Source: Saprospiraceae bacterium (GTDB lineage: Bacteria > Bacteroidota > Bacteroidia > Chitinophagales > Saprospiraceae). From it: DNA of 64,000 bases. The DNA is taken from the NCBI GenBank assembly GCA_020850225.1, contig JADZFD010000074.1:19986-83985 (forward strand), read 5' to 3'. The translations under genes and the position numbers were made by a program. Below are positions 46,645 through 57,102 of this stretch, piece by piece. Under the pieces are notes generated by a model, which saw nothing but the letters and a program-made list of their open reading frames with translations, was not told the origin of the DNA and ran no database searches. Positions within the stretch are counted from its first letter, which is position 1. Every line of letters begins with the position of its first letter.

Positions 46645-48468
46645 CTACCCTCTGTACAATTGCTGAATGACAGCATCATATTTTTTGGTTATCACCCTAC
46701 GCTTAAGTTTTAATGTGGGAGTTAATTCCGATTCTGTTCCGTCCGTTTTAGAAATATCCCATGTGGAATCCAAAAGTGCAAATTTTTTAATTTGTTCGAT
46801 ATGGCTGAAATGTGGATTAACTTCATCAATAATAGCCTGAAACTTGGCAATGACTTGTTTGTCACTGATTATATCTTCCCATAAAGTACTTTTGATATTG
46901 TGCAACTGACACCATGTAACCAATGCTTCATGAGCAGGAACTATCAGCGCTGATACAAATTTTTGCTGTTCTCCCACGATCATAACCTGTTCTATAAGAA
47001 AGTTTTCCTTCAGAGATGCTTCTATCGGGGCAGGAGCAACATATTTACCGCCTGATGTTTTGATAAGTTCCTTTTTTCGATCTGTAATTTTAAGATATTT
47101 GCGGTCATTAGGACCATCAATAAAAGTACCGATATCTCCGGTTCTGAAATACAGTATACCATTTATATTTTTAAATGCACTGGAAGTTTGCTCAGGCTGT
47201 TTGTAATATCCTGACATCACATTGGGTCCTGCAGCAAGAATTTCCCCTTCACCTGCTGAATAAGTGCCCTCACTGGCATCAATGATAATATCACAAATCC
47301 CTAACGGGACTCCTACCGTTCCTATCTTGCTCGAACCATCGTAGTAATGATTCATGGTTAGTACAGGAGATGTTTCAGTAAGTCCATAACCTTCCATGAT
47401 ATACACACCTGATGCCGAAAACACCCTGGCTATTTTTGACGGACAGGCTGCTGCTCCTACAGCAATGGCACGTACATGACCTCCCAGAGCAGCTCTCCAT
47501 TTACTGAATATAAGTTTATCTGCTACAAGTCTTTTGTATTTTTCGATACCTGAATATTGTTTTCCATATTCAAAGTCATCACACAATCTCAAAGCCCAGA
47601 AAAAAAGAAACTTTTTAATACCTTTCAAGGCTTGACCCTTGTTGTAAATCTTTTCATATACTTTTTCGAGCAGCCTTGGAACAGTCGTAAAAAAAGAAGG
47701 TTGTACCTGAATAAGGTCTCCCGTTTCTCCACCCAGATTATCCGTACCTGTAAAATGGATTTCCATTCCTACTTTTGTATAAACATACAATACCGCTCTT
47801 TCAAAAATATGACATAGAGGTAAAAAACTTAATACGCGCTCTCCCCTGTTGATGGGTATTAATTCTGTACAGCTTTCTACTTCACTGATGATATTCGCAT
47901 GTGTCAGCATTACTCCTTTAGGGTTTCCTGTTGTACCCGAAGTATAAATAATGGTAACAAGGTCTTCACTGACAACAGACTCACTCCGGTGCTGAACCTC
48001 AATGAGGTTATTATCATCCATTATATCCTTCCAATATATCTGACCTTCAGTTTTATCAAAGCTAATAATCTGTTTTAAAACATCTGCTTCCTGCTGTGTA
48101 TCAATCAGCTTCTGATATATTTCTCCGGCATCTGCAAAACAGATTCTCACTTCGGCTTCTTTGATGATATAGGCATATTCCCTGGGAGATATAGTAGGAT
48201 ACATGGGTACACTTACTGCCCCGATATATTGGATAGCAAGATCTGCTATAACCCACTCCGGTCTGTTCTTACTTACGACAATACCAATTTTATCACCTGC
48301 TGATACTCCCTGACTGATTAGTCCGGAAGCGAGTTGACGGGATAACACTATCACTTCATGTGTACTGTAGTAATACCATTCATTATCCTGCTTACCGCCT
48401 GCAAAACGACCAAGCTGACCTTCATCAAACTGAATATTTATATAGTCAAATAACCTGGTTGCCAACAT
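46645..48468 (-). CDS. Long-chain acyl-CoA synthetase (AMP-forming)
   Basis: An ANL-superfamily ligase that activates fatty acids as acyl-AMP and then acyl-CoA. The P-loop-like motif IIYTSGTTGNPKGVMLTH is near residue 178, the A5 motif GYGLTETSPV near 362, the hinge TGDIG near 447 and the linker DRKKELIKTSGGKYVAP near 466. The 607 residues fit the FadD15/ACSL-type long-chain group found in Bacteroidota. It is probably membrane-associated and monocistronic. Confidence 0.94.
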   Translation of the reverse strand: MLATRLFDYINIQFDEGQLGRFAGGKQDNEWYYYSTHEVIVLSRQLASGLISQGVSAGDKIGIVVSKNRPEWVIADLAIQYIGAVSVPMYPTISPREYAYIIKEAEVRICFADAGEIYQKLIDTQQEADVLKQIISFDKTEGQIYWKDIMDDNNLIEVQHRSESVVSEDLVTIIYTSGTTGNPKGVMLTHANIISEVESCTELIPINRGERVLSFLPLCHIFERAVLYVYTKVGMEIHFTGTDNLGGETGDLIQVQPSFFTTVPRLLEKVYEKIYNKGQALKGIKKFLFFWALRLCDDFEYGKQYSGIEKYKRLVADKLIFSKWRAALGGHVRAIAVGAAACPSKIARVFSASGVYIMEGYGLTETSPVLTMNHYYDGSSKIGTVGVPLGICDIIIDASEGTYSAGEGEILAAGPNVMSGYYKQPEQTSSAFKNINGILYFRTGDIGTFIDGPNDRKYLKITDRKKELIKTSGGKYVAPAPIEASLKENFLIEQVMIVGEQQKFVSALIVPAHEALVTWCQLHNIKSTLWEDIISDKQVIAKFQAIIDEVNPHFSHIEQIKKFALLDSTWDISKTDGTESELTPTLKLKRRVITKKYDAVIQQLYRG

Positions 48469-48690
48469 ACTGAATTATACTTTATATACCCGATTGTAAA
48501 GTTAGATTTCATTATTTATAGTACAAATAAGAAAAAATGTGAAGATAATAAATTATATTATGAATATGGTTTAATTTTGCTTTTGATTCACATGTAAAAA
48601 GCATTGATTTTCATATTATTCAAATAGTTTATATTTTAATTTGCAAAATTAATACTAATACATATCAGGATTAATCATATATTTGTACTC

Positions 48691-50646
48691 ATGAATAAAA
48701 AAATCAAAAATAAAGATTTTGCAAAGGTGGATAATCCGCCATCCTCTTCATCGGCTACCTATATCTGGCATACCTGGTTTGTATTTTTATTTGGAGTAAT
48801 CATATATCTTAATACACTTTCGCATCAGTTTACACAGGATGATGCCATCGTAATATATGACAATATGTATACCACACAAGGCATCAGTGGTATCAAGGGT
48901 TTATTTACCAAGGATACATTCTTTGGTTTTTTCAAGGAAGAAGGCAAGGCAAAACTTGTATCCGGCGGCCGCTACAGACCTTTAACGCCTGTTATGTTTG
49001 CTGTTGAATATCAGTTGGTTGGCAATAAACCCTGGTTGGGACACCTGATCAACATTTTGCTGTATGGCCTCCTGTGCATGATGATATACAAATTGTTGGT
49101 TAAAATGATTTGTAACAGAGAAGATAATCCTTCCCTGAGGTATCTTATACTTGGCATAACCCTTCTGTATGCTGCCCACCCGCTACACACTGAAGCTATT
49201 GCCAACATCAAGGGCCGTGATGAAATCATGAGTATGCTGGGTTCTGTAATGACTTTATTCTTCATGCTGAAATATGCGGATACCCGTAATATCAGGTTAC
49301 TGATAGCTGCTTTGTCCAGTTTTTTTCTTGCCCTTCTTTCAAAGGAAAATGCAATTACTTTTTTGGCAATAATACCATTGACTCTGTATTATTTCAGAGA
49401 CAAAACCCTCAGGGAATCTATTCTTTCGAGCTTGGTATTACTGGCTCCTGTATTTCTATTTCTGATGATCAGGGCATCCGTTTTGGGTAATGATTTCGGA
49501 GGAACACCTATGGAACTGATGAATAATCCATTTCTGAAAATATCAGGAGACCACTATGTTCCGTTCACTACAGGCGAAAAACTGGCTACTATTATGTTCA
49601 CTTTGGGCAAGTATATTCAGCTTCTTGTTTTTCCTCATCCGCTGACACATGATTATTATCCGAGACAGATAGCTATGATGTCGTGGACAGATACCGGCGT
49701 AATTATGAGTTTACTGGTTTATGGATTTATGATTTACATAGCCATAAAGGGATTCAGAACAAAAAGCATAATCAGCTATGGTATTCTATTTTATCTGATT
49801 ACCCTGTCAATAGTATCCAACATAATTTTTCCTATTGGTACCAATATGTCAGAGCGATTTATGTTTATGCCTTCGTTGGGTGCTGCTATCGTGTTCGGTT
49901 ATCTGTTGTATGAATTTGTTTATAAAAAAGCTGGACAGAATATTTTTTTTGGAGTAGCTGGTGTCATTTTATTCCTGTTTAGCTATAAAACTATAAGCAG
50001 AAACACAGTCTGGGAAAATGATTTCACACTGTTTACCACAGATGTTAAAACTTCTTCCAACAGTGCCAAGGTATTGAACGCAGCAGGTGGTGCATTAACT
50101 ACTCAGGCGTTTGAAGAAAAAGATACCAATAAAAAACAATCGATGCTTAATGAAGCCATAGGCTACCTTCAGAAAGCAGTACAAATACATCCGGGATATA
50201 AAAATGCATACTTGATAATGGGTAATGCTTATTTTTATTTGCAACAGTATGATCCGGCGATCGAAGCTTACGGCAATGCACTGAAGTTAGATCCCCAGTT
50301 TCAGGATGCATTTAAAAACCAGGCCATCGTCCTGCGTGAAGCCGGAAAACAGGCAGGAGAAAAAGAAAATAATCTGAACAAAGCCGAAATATATCTGAAA
50401 AAATCCTATCAGATGCAGCCCAACGATACTGAAACTATCCGGCTACTGGGTGTGGTTTACGGGTTCAAAGGAGAGCATCAACTTGCCGCAGAATTTTTCT
50501 CTAAAGTCGTTCAGGCAGAGCCACAGAATGCTGGTGCCTACCTCAATCTGAGCAGTGCTTTACGCAATTCCGGTGACGTACACGGGGCTGAAATGAACCT
50601 GAAAAAGGCATTGGAACTTGACCCTAACATTCTAAAAAAACAATAA
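48691..50646 (+). CDS. TMTC-like GT-C membrane protein with C-terminal TPRs
   Basis: 651 residues. About ten membrane helices occupy residues 25-440, and TPRs occupy about 460-650 (AYLIMGNAYFYLQQYDPAIEAYGNALKLDP is one unit, read in parts). The first periplasmic loop has FTQDDAIVIYDN, with the acidic pair expected of a GT-C glycosyltransferase. HPLHTEAIANIKGRDEIMS near 164 resembles the signature of eukaryotic TMTC O-mannosyltransferases, which share the TM-plus-TPR layout. A lipid-phosphate-sugar-dependent protein glycosyltransferase is therefore possible. A -7-like TATATTTG (48678-48685) is only 5 bases from the ATG. Confidence 0.85.
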   Translation: MNKKIKNKDFAKVDNPPSSSSATYIWHTWFVFLFGVIIYLNTLSHQFTQDDAIVIYDNMYTTQGISGIKGLFTKDTFFGFFKEEGKAKLVSGGRYRPLTPVMFAVEYQLVGNKPWLGHLINILLYGLLCMMIYKLLVKMICNREDNPSLRYLILGITLLYAAHPLHTEAIANIKGRDEIMSMLGSVMTLFFMLKYADTRNIRLLIAALSSFFLALLSKENAITFLAIIPLTLYYFRDKTLRESILSSLVLLAPVFLFLMIRASVLGNDFGGTPMELMNNPFLKISGDHYVPFTTGEKLATIMFTLGKYIQLLVFPHPLTHDYYPRQIAMMSWTDTGVIMSLLVYGFMIYIAIKGFRTKSIISYGILFYLITLSIVSNIIFPIGTNMSERFMFMPSLGAAIVFGYLLYEFVYKKAGQNIFFGVAGVILFLFSYKTISRNTVWENDFTLFTTDVKTSSNSAKVLNAAGGALTTQAFEEKDTNKKQSMLNEAIGYLQKAVQIHPGYKNAYLIMGNAYFYLQQYDPAIEAYGNALKLDPQFQDAFKNQAIVLREAGKQAGEKENNLNKAEIYLKKSYQMQPNDTETIRLLGVVYGFKGEHQLAAEFFSKVVQAEPQNAGAYLNLSSALRNSGDVHGAEMNLKKALELDPNILKKQ

Positions 50647-50751
50647 AAATTTAAATATTTAGGCTTTTCTTAATAGTTTTTTGGTTATAATTGCGTTAAT
50701 AGTTTGAAAAGAACAGTACTTCATATTATGTGATGTGCCGAAAAATGTATT

Positions 50752-53667
50752 ATGAAAAAGTGGATAATATTGAAAAACTGGATTTTTTTAATTCTGATGC
50801 TATCTCTCACCAGGGCTTCATCACAGAACTATCTGGAGCGTGAAGATAATTGGGTAAATGGGCAAATGTCCGGAATGAGTATAGACGAAAAAATAGGACA
50901 ATTATTTATCGTCAGGGTCAATTCCAAAGGCAATCTGCAGGAAGAAAAGTTGATTTCCGAATATATAAAAAAATACAATATCGGCGGACTTTGCTTTTTT
51001 CAGGGATCTCCTAAAGAACAGGTTCGCTTGGTCAATAAATTTCAGCAACAATCCCGAATTCAGCTATTTATTGGAATGGATGCTGAATGGGGTTTGGGTA
51101 TGCGATTTCCTAAAGAAGCTGTTTCGTTCCCCCGGCAGATGCTCCTTGGAGCCATTAAAGACAACAAGCTAATTTATGAAATGGGTAAGGAAATAGCCAG
51201 GCATTGCCGTGCTACTGGTATCAATATCAACTTTGCTCCATCTATCGATATCAACCTAAATCCGAAAAACCCGGTCATTAATGATCGATCATTCGGCGAA
51301 ATACCTTCTTTGGTTACAGAAAAAGGGTATATGTATATGAAAGGACTGGAGGATAACGGTGTTATGGCCTGCATCAAACACTTTCCCGGACATGGAGATA
51401 CAGATATCGATTCGCATAAGAGTTTGCCTGTGATTCAAAAACCTATTGAAGACCTGGAAAAAAACGAACTATACCCTTTCAGACGTATCCTTAGTCAGCA
51501 TGTCGGAGCAGTGATGGTCGGACATATCCACATGCCTGCCATTGACGACAGAGTGAATCACCCTTCTTCTTTATCGGATAAGGTCATCAGGGGCATCCTC
51601 AGAGACGATATCGGCTTTGACGGGCTCATAATTACTGATGCGATGGATATGAAAGCTATTACGCAGTGTTTTCCAGCAGGAATAGCCGAGGCCGAAGCCC
51701 TCCTGGCAGGAAATGATGTTATCCTGTTGCCCTCAGATCTCGCTGCAGCATTCAAAAGTATCAAAGAATATTTAGATAAAGGGCTTATCTCCGAACAGAG
51801 AATTAATCAGAGTATCGAAAGAATACTAAGGGCAAAATATAAATTAGGACTCAATACGCATAACACTTTAAGCGAAGAAGGTATAAACAATGCTCTTAAC
51901 ACGAAAGGTGCCACAGCCATTAAACAAAAATTGTCATGTGCAGCAGTTACCCTCTTAAAAAACAATGATAATATCATTCCCATTAAAGATATTGTTAATA
52001 CAAAAATTGCGACTTTATCTATCAATTCCAACAATACGACAGCCTTCCAACTTCGGGCAGACAGTTATATCAGTCCACGACATTATCAGTTGGTTCCCGG
52101 CAATTCTTCCAACAGTTACAGTCAGATGCTCACCACATTATCCTTATTTGATGTTGTAATAATCGGTATTCATACCAGTGGAAGACAAAATGACTTTACC
52201 AAAGATCTTACTCAGGAAACTATTCAGTTTTTGAATGCCTTACAGAAAAAAACCAAAGTCATAGTTACCTTGTTTGGCAACCCATATTTATTGGAAAAAC
52301 TGGCATTTTGTTCCAACCTTATTATCAATTATGACAATGATCCGATAACTCAGGATATGACAATGCAGGCTATTTTTGGTGTATATGACTTTACGGGAAC
52401 ATTACCTGTAACAGCCGGAAATGACTTTGCCGCAGGTAATGGAATTGAGGCAGCGTCACTAATGAGATTGGGATATATTCTTCCGGAAGCCGTTGGATTA
52501 ATATCCGATACATTAGCCTCGATTGACAATATAATGCAACAGATGATTTCATCCAAAGCTTCGCCGGGTGCTCAGATATTGATAGCTAAAGATGGTAAAA
52601 TCGTCCTGCAAAATGCTTATGGAAAATTCTCGGATGACGGATATTATGTATCCAACAACTCCATTTATGATGTAGCTTCATTAACAAAGATACTCGCTAC
52701 AACAATTTCTGTAATGAAATTGTCTGATGATCATAAACTGGATATCAACAATCCTGTCAAATACTATATTCCGGGCATTGATACCACTAATAAAGCCAAC
52801 CTGAAAAGCATAGATATACTGGCTCATCATGCCGGACTACTGCCCTGGTTAGGGTTTTATAAGTCTACTCTGTCACCACCCAACAGTAAAGGATTTAATC
52901 CCACATATTACAGTACGACTTTAAAGGATGATTACAGGATACCTGTTGCCAGAGGTATGTTTCTCAGGGCAGACTATATCGATACTATGTATCAATCTAT
53001 ATGGACGAGCAAACTGAGAAATACCAATGATTACAAGTACAGTGATCTCGGCTTCTACATCCTGCAAAAAATAGTACAGTATCAGGCAAAAAAGCCTTTG
53101 GATGTTTATACAGACAATATGTTCTACAAGCCCTTGGGATTGAAAAATACGGGTTTTAATCCATTGCAGAAACTACCTGAATCCAACATTGTACCTACAG
53201 AAACAGACAATTACTGGAGAATGCAGACGGTTAAAGGTACTGTACATGATATGGGAGCAGCTATGCTCGGTGGTGTAGGCGGTCATGCCGGCCTTTTTTC
53301 AACGAGTCATGACGTGGCTGTACTGATGCAGATGCTGCTTAATAAAGGAACCTACGGCGGCACCCGATATCTCAGACCGGAAACAGTTGGGCTGTTTACG
53401 TCCAGATATTTGGATTCCACAAGAAGAGGACTGGGTTTCGATTTGAAAGAACTCAACAGCAATCTGTCTAAAAATGTTTCCGCTCTGGCTCCGGAATCTG
53501 TTTTCGGGCATACCGGTTTTACAGGTTGTGCTGCATGGGCAGATCCTGACAACAATATGGTTTATATTATTTTGACAAACAGAACTTATCCCAAGCGCAA
53601 TCAGATATTCAATAATCACGACTACAGGATTAAGGTTCAGGATGTAATTTATAAGGCTTTTATGTAA
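50752..53667 (+). CDS. Exported GH3 beta-N-acetylglucosaminidase fused to serine beta-lactamase-like domain (paralogue A)
   Basis: 971 residues. A Sec signal peptide covers about 1-25 (FLILMLSLTRASSQ). Residues of about 35-385 are a NagZ-type GH3 domain: KHFPGHGDTDIDSH near 213 supplies the Asp-His acid/base dyad and LIITDAMDM near 293 the nucleophile Asp. A GH3 second domain follows (about 390-575). Residues of about 590-970 are a class C beta-lactamase/esterase-like domain with SLTK (Ser643, Lys646), a YSD motif near 764 and a HTG triad near 921. It probably trims peptidoglycan fragments in the periplasm; the substrate of the serine hydrolase is unknown. A longer paralogue lies on the other strand at 57-60 kb. 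Confidence 0.92.
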   Translation: MKKWIILKNWIFLILMLSLTRASSQNYLEREDNWVNGQMSGMSIDEKIGQLFIVRVNSKGNLQEEKLISEYIKKYNIGGLCFFQGSPKEQVRLVNKFQQQSRIQLFIGMDAEWGLGMRFPKEAVSFPRQMLLGAIKDNKLIYEMGKEIARHCRATGININFAPSIDINLNPKNPVINDRSFGEIPSLVTEKGYMYMKGLEDNGVMACIKHFPGHGDTDIDSHKSLPVIQKPIEDLEKNELYPFRRILSQHVGAVMVGHIHMPAIDDRVNHPSSLSDKVIRGILRDDIGFDGLIITDAMDMKAITQCFPAGIAEAEALLAGNDVILLPSDLAAAFKSIKEYLDKGLISEQRINQSIERILRAKYKLGLNTHNTLSEEGINNALNTKGATAIKQKLSCAAVTLLKNNDNIIPIKDIVNTKIATLSINSNNTTAFQLRADSYISPRHYQLVPGNSSNSYSQMLTTLSLFDVVIIGIHTSGRQNDFTKDLTQETIQFLNALQKKTKVIVTLFGNPYLLEKLAFCSNLIINYDNDPITQDMTMQAIFGVYDFTGTLPVTAGNDFAAGNGIEAASLMRLGYILPEAVGLISDTLASIDNIMQQMISSKASPGAQILIAKDGKIVLQNAYGKFSDDGYYVSNNSIYDVASLTKILATTISVMKLSDDHKLDINNPVKYYIPGIDTTNKANLKSIDILAHHAGLLPWLGFYKSTLSPPNSKGFNPTYYSTTLKDDYRIPVARGMFLRADYIDTMYQSIWTSKLRNTNDYKYSDLGFYILQKIVQYQAKKPLDVYTDNMFYKPLGLKNTGFNPLQKLPESNIVPTETDNYWRMQTVKGTVHDMGAAMLGGVGGHAGLFSTSHDVAVLMQMLLNKGTYGGTRYLRPETVGLFTSRYLDSTRRGLGFDLKELNSNLSKNVSALAPESVFGHTGFTGCAAWADPDNNMVYIILTNRTYPKRNQIFNNHDYRIKVQDVIYKAFM

Positions 53668-53691
53668 TCTTAGAGGATTGTTGGCAACGAA

Positions 53692-54909
53692 TTAGTTTTC
53701 GCCCAATTCGTTACAATACAGAAGGTACTTGTCTCGTTCAGCAGTCTTGATAAGACTGTGGTTAAAATGGCTGTATGGGAGTATCATACCGGATTTCAAC
53801 AGAATCTTAATTTCATTATTTCCTGTCTCATAACTTTTAATATATTCGTCTTTCTCGTGAAAAAAATAGCTCGTTTCCATCGGGTTCAATCTAAATTGGA
53901 TACTGAATAAATCACGTGCCTCATTGAATTTTTGCATATTATCGGCAGAATCTCCTTTCATAACTTTAAATAATTTTCGGTTGAGGAGATCACTGCATAA
54001 CTTACGGAACACAAAATCTTCATGCTGTACAGACTGCTTGATCATCCACAGTATATCTATATCGTCCAGTAAAACATATTGGTCTGTTAATTCGTCGTCT
54101 GATAGCTGAATTCCTTTTTGATTATCCAACTTAAGGAAATAAAGCAAAGAAGGTGATGCTGCTACTGGTATCTGATGTTGCGTCAGAAACCGGGCCCGTT
54201 GCAGTACTGATATCAGCATCACTTCAGCTGCAACAACAGTCTTATGCAGATATACCTGCCAGTACATCAGCTGCCTTGCCATTATAAATTTTTCAATGGA
54301 ATAGATACCTTTTTCCTCAATGACAAGCTGATTGTCCACAACATCCATCATGGTAATAATCCGGTCATACCCGATTATACCTTCTGCGACACCGGAATAA
54401 AAACTATCTCTGGTCAAATAATCCATCCTGTCAGTATCCAACTGCCCCGAAACCAACTGATGCAGGAAGGGTCTGTGGTAAGTCCCTGTATATATTTCAA
54501 ATACTTTCGAAAAATCCATCTTCAGTTCCACACTCATTTTTTTCATGATAATGAGTGAGAGCTTTTCGTGGTGTGCATCCATCAGGATATGTTCGAGTGC
54601 ATGTGAAAAAGGTCCATGTCCGACATCATGCAGTAAAATCGCAATACATACAGCTTCATACTCATCATCTGATATCAGCACACCTTTGGATTTGAGCGTT
54701 TCTATAGCTCTGGTCATAAGATAGGTGGCACCGAGTGCATGATGAAATCGCGTGTGCAGCGCTCCGGGATATACATAATGGGATAATGCCTGCTGGGAGA
54801 TACGCCGTAACCGCTGAAAATACGGATGATCTATCAACTTATAGATACTTTCAAATGGAAAACGTATCAATCCGTATACTGGATCATTAAATATCTTCTT
54901 TTTATTCAT
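53692..54909 (-). CDS. HD-domain phosphohydrolase (dGTPase/SAMHD1-like)
   Basis: 405 residues. The HD metal site is intact: LHTRFHHALG (His56), LLHDVGHGPFSHALEH (His94, Asp95) and DTDRMDYLTRDSF near 168, the pattern of the YdhJ/dGTPase-related group. Such enzymes hydrolyse dNTPs or other nucleotides; the exact substrate is unknown. The start agrees with the family (NKKKIFNDPVYG). It is divergent from porX with 85 bases between them. A -7 box only 4 bases from the ATG raises the possibility of a leaderless message. Confidence 0.92.
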   Translation of the reverse strand: MNKKKIFNDPVYGLIRFPFESIYKLIDHPYFQRLRRISQQALSHYVYPGALHTRFHHALGATYLMTRAIETLKSKGVLISDDEYEAVCIAILLHDVGHGPFSHALEHILMDAHHEKLSLIIMKKMSVELKMDFSKVFEIYTGTYHRPFLHQLVSGQLDTDRMDYLTRDSFYSGVAEGIIGYDRIITMMDVVDNQLVIEEKGIYSIEKFIMARQLMYWQVYLHKTVVAAEVMLISVLQRARFLTQHQIPVAASPSLLYFLKLDNQKGIQLSDDELTDQYVLLDDIDILWMIKQSVQHEDFVFRKLCSDLLNRKLFKVMKGDSADNMQKFNEARDLFSIQFRLNPMETSYFFHEKDEYIKSYETGNNEIKILLKSGMILPYSHFNHSLIKTAERDKYLLYCNELGEN

Positions 54910-54913
54910 ACTA

Positions 54914-54921
54914 CAAAAATA
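54914..54921 (-). promoter_or_regulatory. Candidate promoter (-7 element) for the HD gene, leaderless spacing
   Basis: The minus strand reads TATTTTTG, a TAnnTTTG match, ending 4 bases before the ATG at 54909. Transcription would start at or within a few bases of the start codon. Confidence 0.4.
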
Positions 54922-54994
54922 TAATTTAATTTGAAACGTTCTGTATACCTGTGATGTTAAAATTGTATCAAATTAATCAAGTGTAATTATATTT

Positions 54995-56560
54995 ATGAGC
55001 AATAAGATTCGAATTTTGTGGGCTGATGATGAGATAGATTTATTAAAACCGCAACTTTTCTTCCTCGAAAAAAAGGATTATGAAGTGATAACCGTGACTA
55101 ATGGACACGATGCATTGGATAAGCTTCAGGAAGACAACGATATAGATGTCGTTTTTCTGGACGAAAGCATGCCTGGCTTGACAGGACTGGAGACATTGAG
55201 CCGTATTAAATCTACATTACCGGGCATTCCAGTGGTAATGATTACAAAGAACGAGACCGAAAACATCATGGAAGAAGCAATCGGGTCGCAGATCGATGAC
55301 TACCTCATCAAGCCTGTTAACCCGAATCAGATCCTACTTTCGCTTAAAAAGATTGTCGACAACAAAAAACTGGTCAAAGAGCAGACTGCGAAAGAATACA
55401 TGAAGGAAATTCGTAACATTTTCATGGATATCAATGACAATCCCGATTATATAAAATGGGCTGAGATATATAAAAAAATCATTTCGTGGGAACTGCGACT
55501 GGACGAAAGTGAAAACAGTGAAATCAAAGAATCACTGGATACACAAAAGGAAGATGCCAACAGAGAGTTTTTTAAGTACATCTCATCCAATTACCTTGAA
55601 TGGATACAGCACAATAACGGCCCCGTTTTCTCTCATACGCTTATGAGAGAAAAGGTCCTTCCTCTTTTATCAGCAGGTAAGCCAGTGATTATGATTCTGA
55701 TGGATAATTTACGGTATGATCAGTGGAAGATTATGGAGCCTGAAATATCTGAATTATTCAAAATCACTGAAGAAGACAACTTTTATGCAATTCTGCCTAC
55801 AGCAACCCAATACAGCCGAAATGCGATATTTGCAGGAATGCTGCCCGGTGATATTCAAAAGAAATTTCCTGATTTATGGCTCAATGACAATGATGAAGGT
55901 GGTAAAAATATGCATGAACAGGCATTTTTGGAAAATCAGGTTAGCAGACTTGTAAAACGTGATATCAAACTGGATTATACCAAGGTAACCAACGTGGTAA
56001 ATGCCAAAAGAGTAGCTGACAACGCTTTAAATTACACCAATAACGACCTGACAGTGATTGTCTATAATTTTCTGGATATGGTATCCCACTCCCGAACCGA
56101 AATGGAAGTATTAAAAGAATTGGCAGGAGATGAAAAGGCTTACAGGTCATTGACAAAATCATGGTTTGAAAATTCACCATTGTATGAAGTTTTCAAAAAA
56201 CTGGCTGACCGGGATGTACAGATTGTCGTCACTACCGACCATGGCACTATTCGGGTCAGAAAGCCTTCCAAAGTGGTCGGCGATAGGGAGACCACTACCA
56301 ATCTTCGATATAAAGCCGGCAGGAATCTTCAATACGATAAAAAAGATGTCTTTGAAGTGAAAAATCCGGCTGATGCAGGTCTGCCTTCTCCTAATGTAAG
56401 CACCTCTTTCATATTTGCAAAAGAGAATCTGTTCTTTCTGTATCCCAATAATTACAATCAGTTTCTTAACCATTACACAGATTCCTACCAGCATGGTGGT
56501 GTTTCCATGGAGGAAATGATATGTCCTGTTATACGTTTGGTTCCGAAGAAGTTTTCTTAA
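54995..56560 (+). CDS. porX: PorX: response regulator with PglZ/alkaline-phosphatase-like effector
   Basis: 521 residues. The receiver domain (1-120) has the acidic pair D11/D12, the phospho-acceptor D56 in VVFLDESMPG, T84 and K106. After a helical linker, the PglZ domain (about 205-515) has metal/nucleophile motifs MILMDNLRYDQW near 233, PTATQYSRNAIFAG near 270 and TTDHGTIRVRKPSKV near 413. PorX, with sensor PorY and sigma factor SigP, controls type IX secretion genes in Porphyromonas and relatives; the PglZ domain is reported to be a zinc phosphodiesterase acting on nucleotides. porY is not in this window. The 3' end overlaps that of the carbonic-anhydrase gene by 4 bases. Confidence 0.95.
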   Translation: MSNKIRILWADDEIDLLKPQLFFLEKKDYEVITVTNGHDALDKLQEDNDIDVVFLDESMPGLTGLETLSRIKSTLPGIPVVMITKNETENIMEEAIGSQIDDYLIKPVNPNQILLSLKKIVDNKKLVKEQTAKEYMKEIRNIFMDINDNPDYIKWAEIYKKIISWELRLDESENSEIKESLDTQKEDANREFFKYISSNYLEWIQHNNGPVFSHTLMREKVLPLLSAGKPVIMILMDNLRYDQWKIMEPEISELFKITEEDNFYAILPTATQYSRNAIFAGMLPGDIQKKFPDLWLNDNDEGGKNMHEQAFLENQVSRLVKRDIKLDYTKVTNVVNAKRVADNALNYTNNDLTVIVYNFLDMVSHSRTEMEVLKELAGDEKAYRSLTKSWFENSPLYEVFKKLADRDVQIVVTTDHGTIRVRKPSKVVGDRETTTNLRYKAGRNLQYDKKDVFEVKNPADAGLPSPNVSTSFIFAKENLFFLYPNNYNQFLNHYTDSYQHGGVSMEEMICPVIRLVPKKFS

Positions 56561-57075
56561 TCTTCCTTAAACCAACCTGAATACATGACATAGTTGTTGG
56601 CTATTCTGTCGATTTCGCCGGAGATAAGTTCCTGTCGGATGTCTTTTACCTTTTTGGCAGGAACACCTGCATAAATACAGCCTGCCTCCACATGCGTATG
56701 CTGTGTTACTACTGCTCCTGCTGCGATTATAGAGTTGGACTCCACTATACAGCCATCCATGACGATAGCACCCATACCTATCAGTACATTATCGTGTATT
56801 GTACAACCATGTACAATGGCATTGTGTCCGACAGATACCTTATTCCCTATGAATGTCGGATGTTTTTCAAATGTACAGTGAATCACGGCACCATCCTGGA
56901 TATTGACTCTGTCTCCCATTCGTATGTAGTTGACATCGCCTCTGATCACAGCATTGAACCATACACTACACTCATTGCCCATCTCGACATCTCCTACAAT
57001 AGTAGCATTTTCGGCTACATAACAGTCGCTGCCGAAGACAGGACTTTTTCCCCGTACTGATTTGATAATTGACAT
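56557..57075 (-). CDS. Gamma-carbonic anhydrase family protein
   Basis: 172 residues of left-handed beta-helix built from hexapeptide repeats. The three zinc-ligand histidines of the Cam/YrdA group can be picked out: one in GAVIHCTFEK near 73 and two in VGHNAIVHGC near 92-97. Members hydrate CO2 or are inactive relatives of unknown role. It lies 27 bases after the GH3 fusion gene on the same strand and may be read from that operon. Confidence 0.92.
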   Translation of the reverse strand: MSIIKSVRGKSPVFGSDCYVAENATIVGDVEMGNECSVWFNAVIRGDVNYIRMGDRVNIQDGAVIHCTFEKHPTFIGNKVSVGHNAIVHGCTIHDNVLIGMGAIVMDGCIVESNSIIAAGAVVTQHTHVEAGCIYAGVPAKKVKDIRQELISGEIDRIANNYVMYSGWFKED

Positions 57076-57102
57076 AATGTAAAAATAATTTATAAAATTG
57101 GA

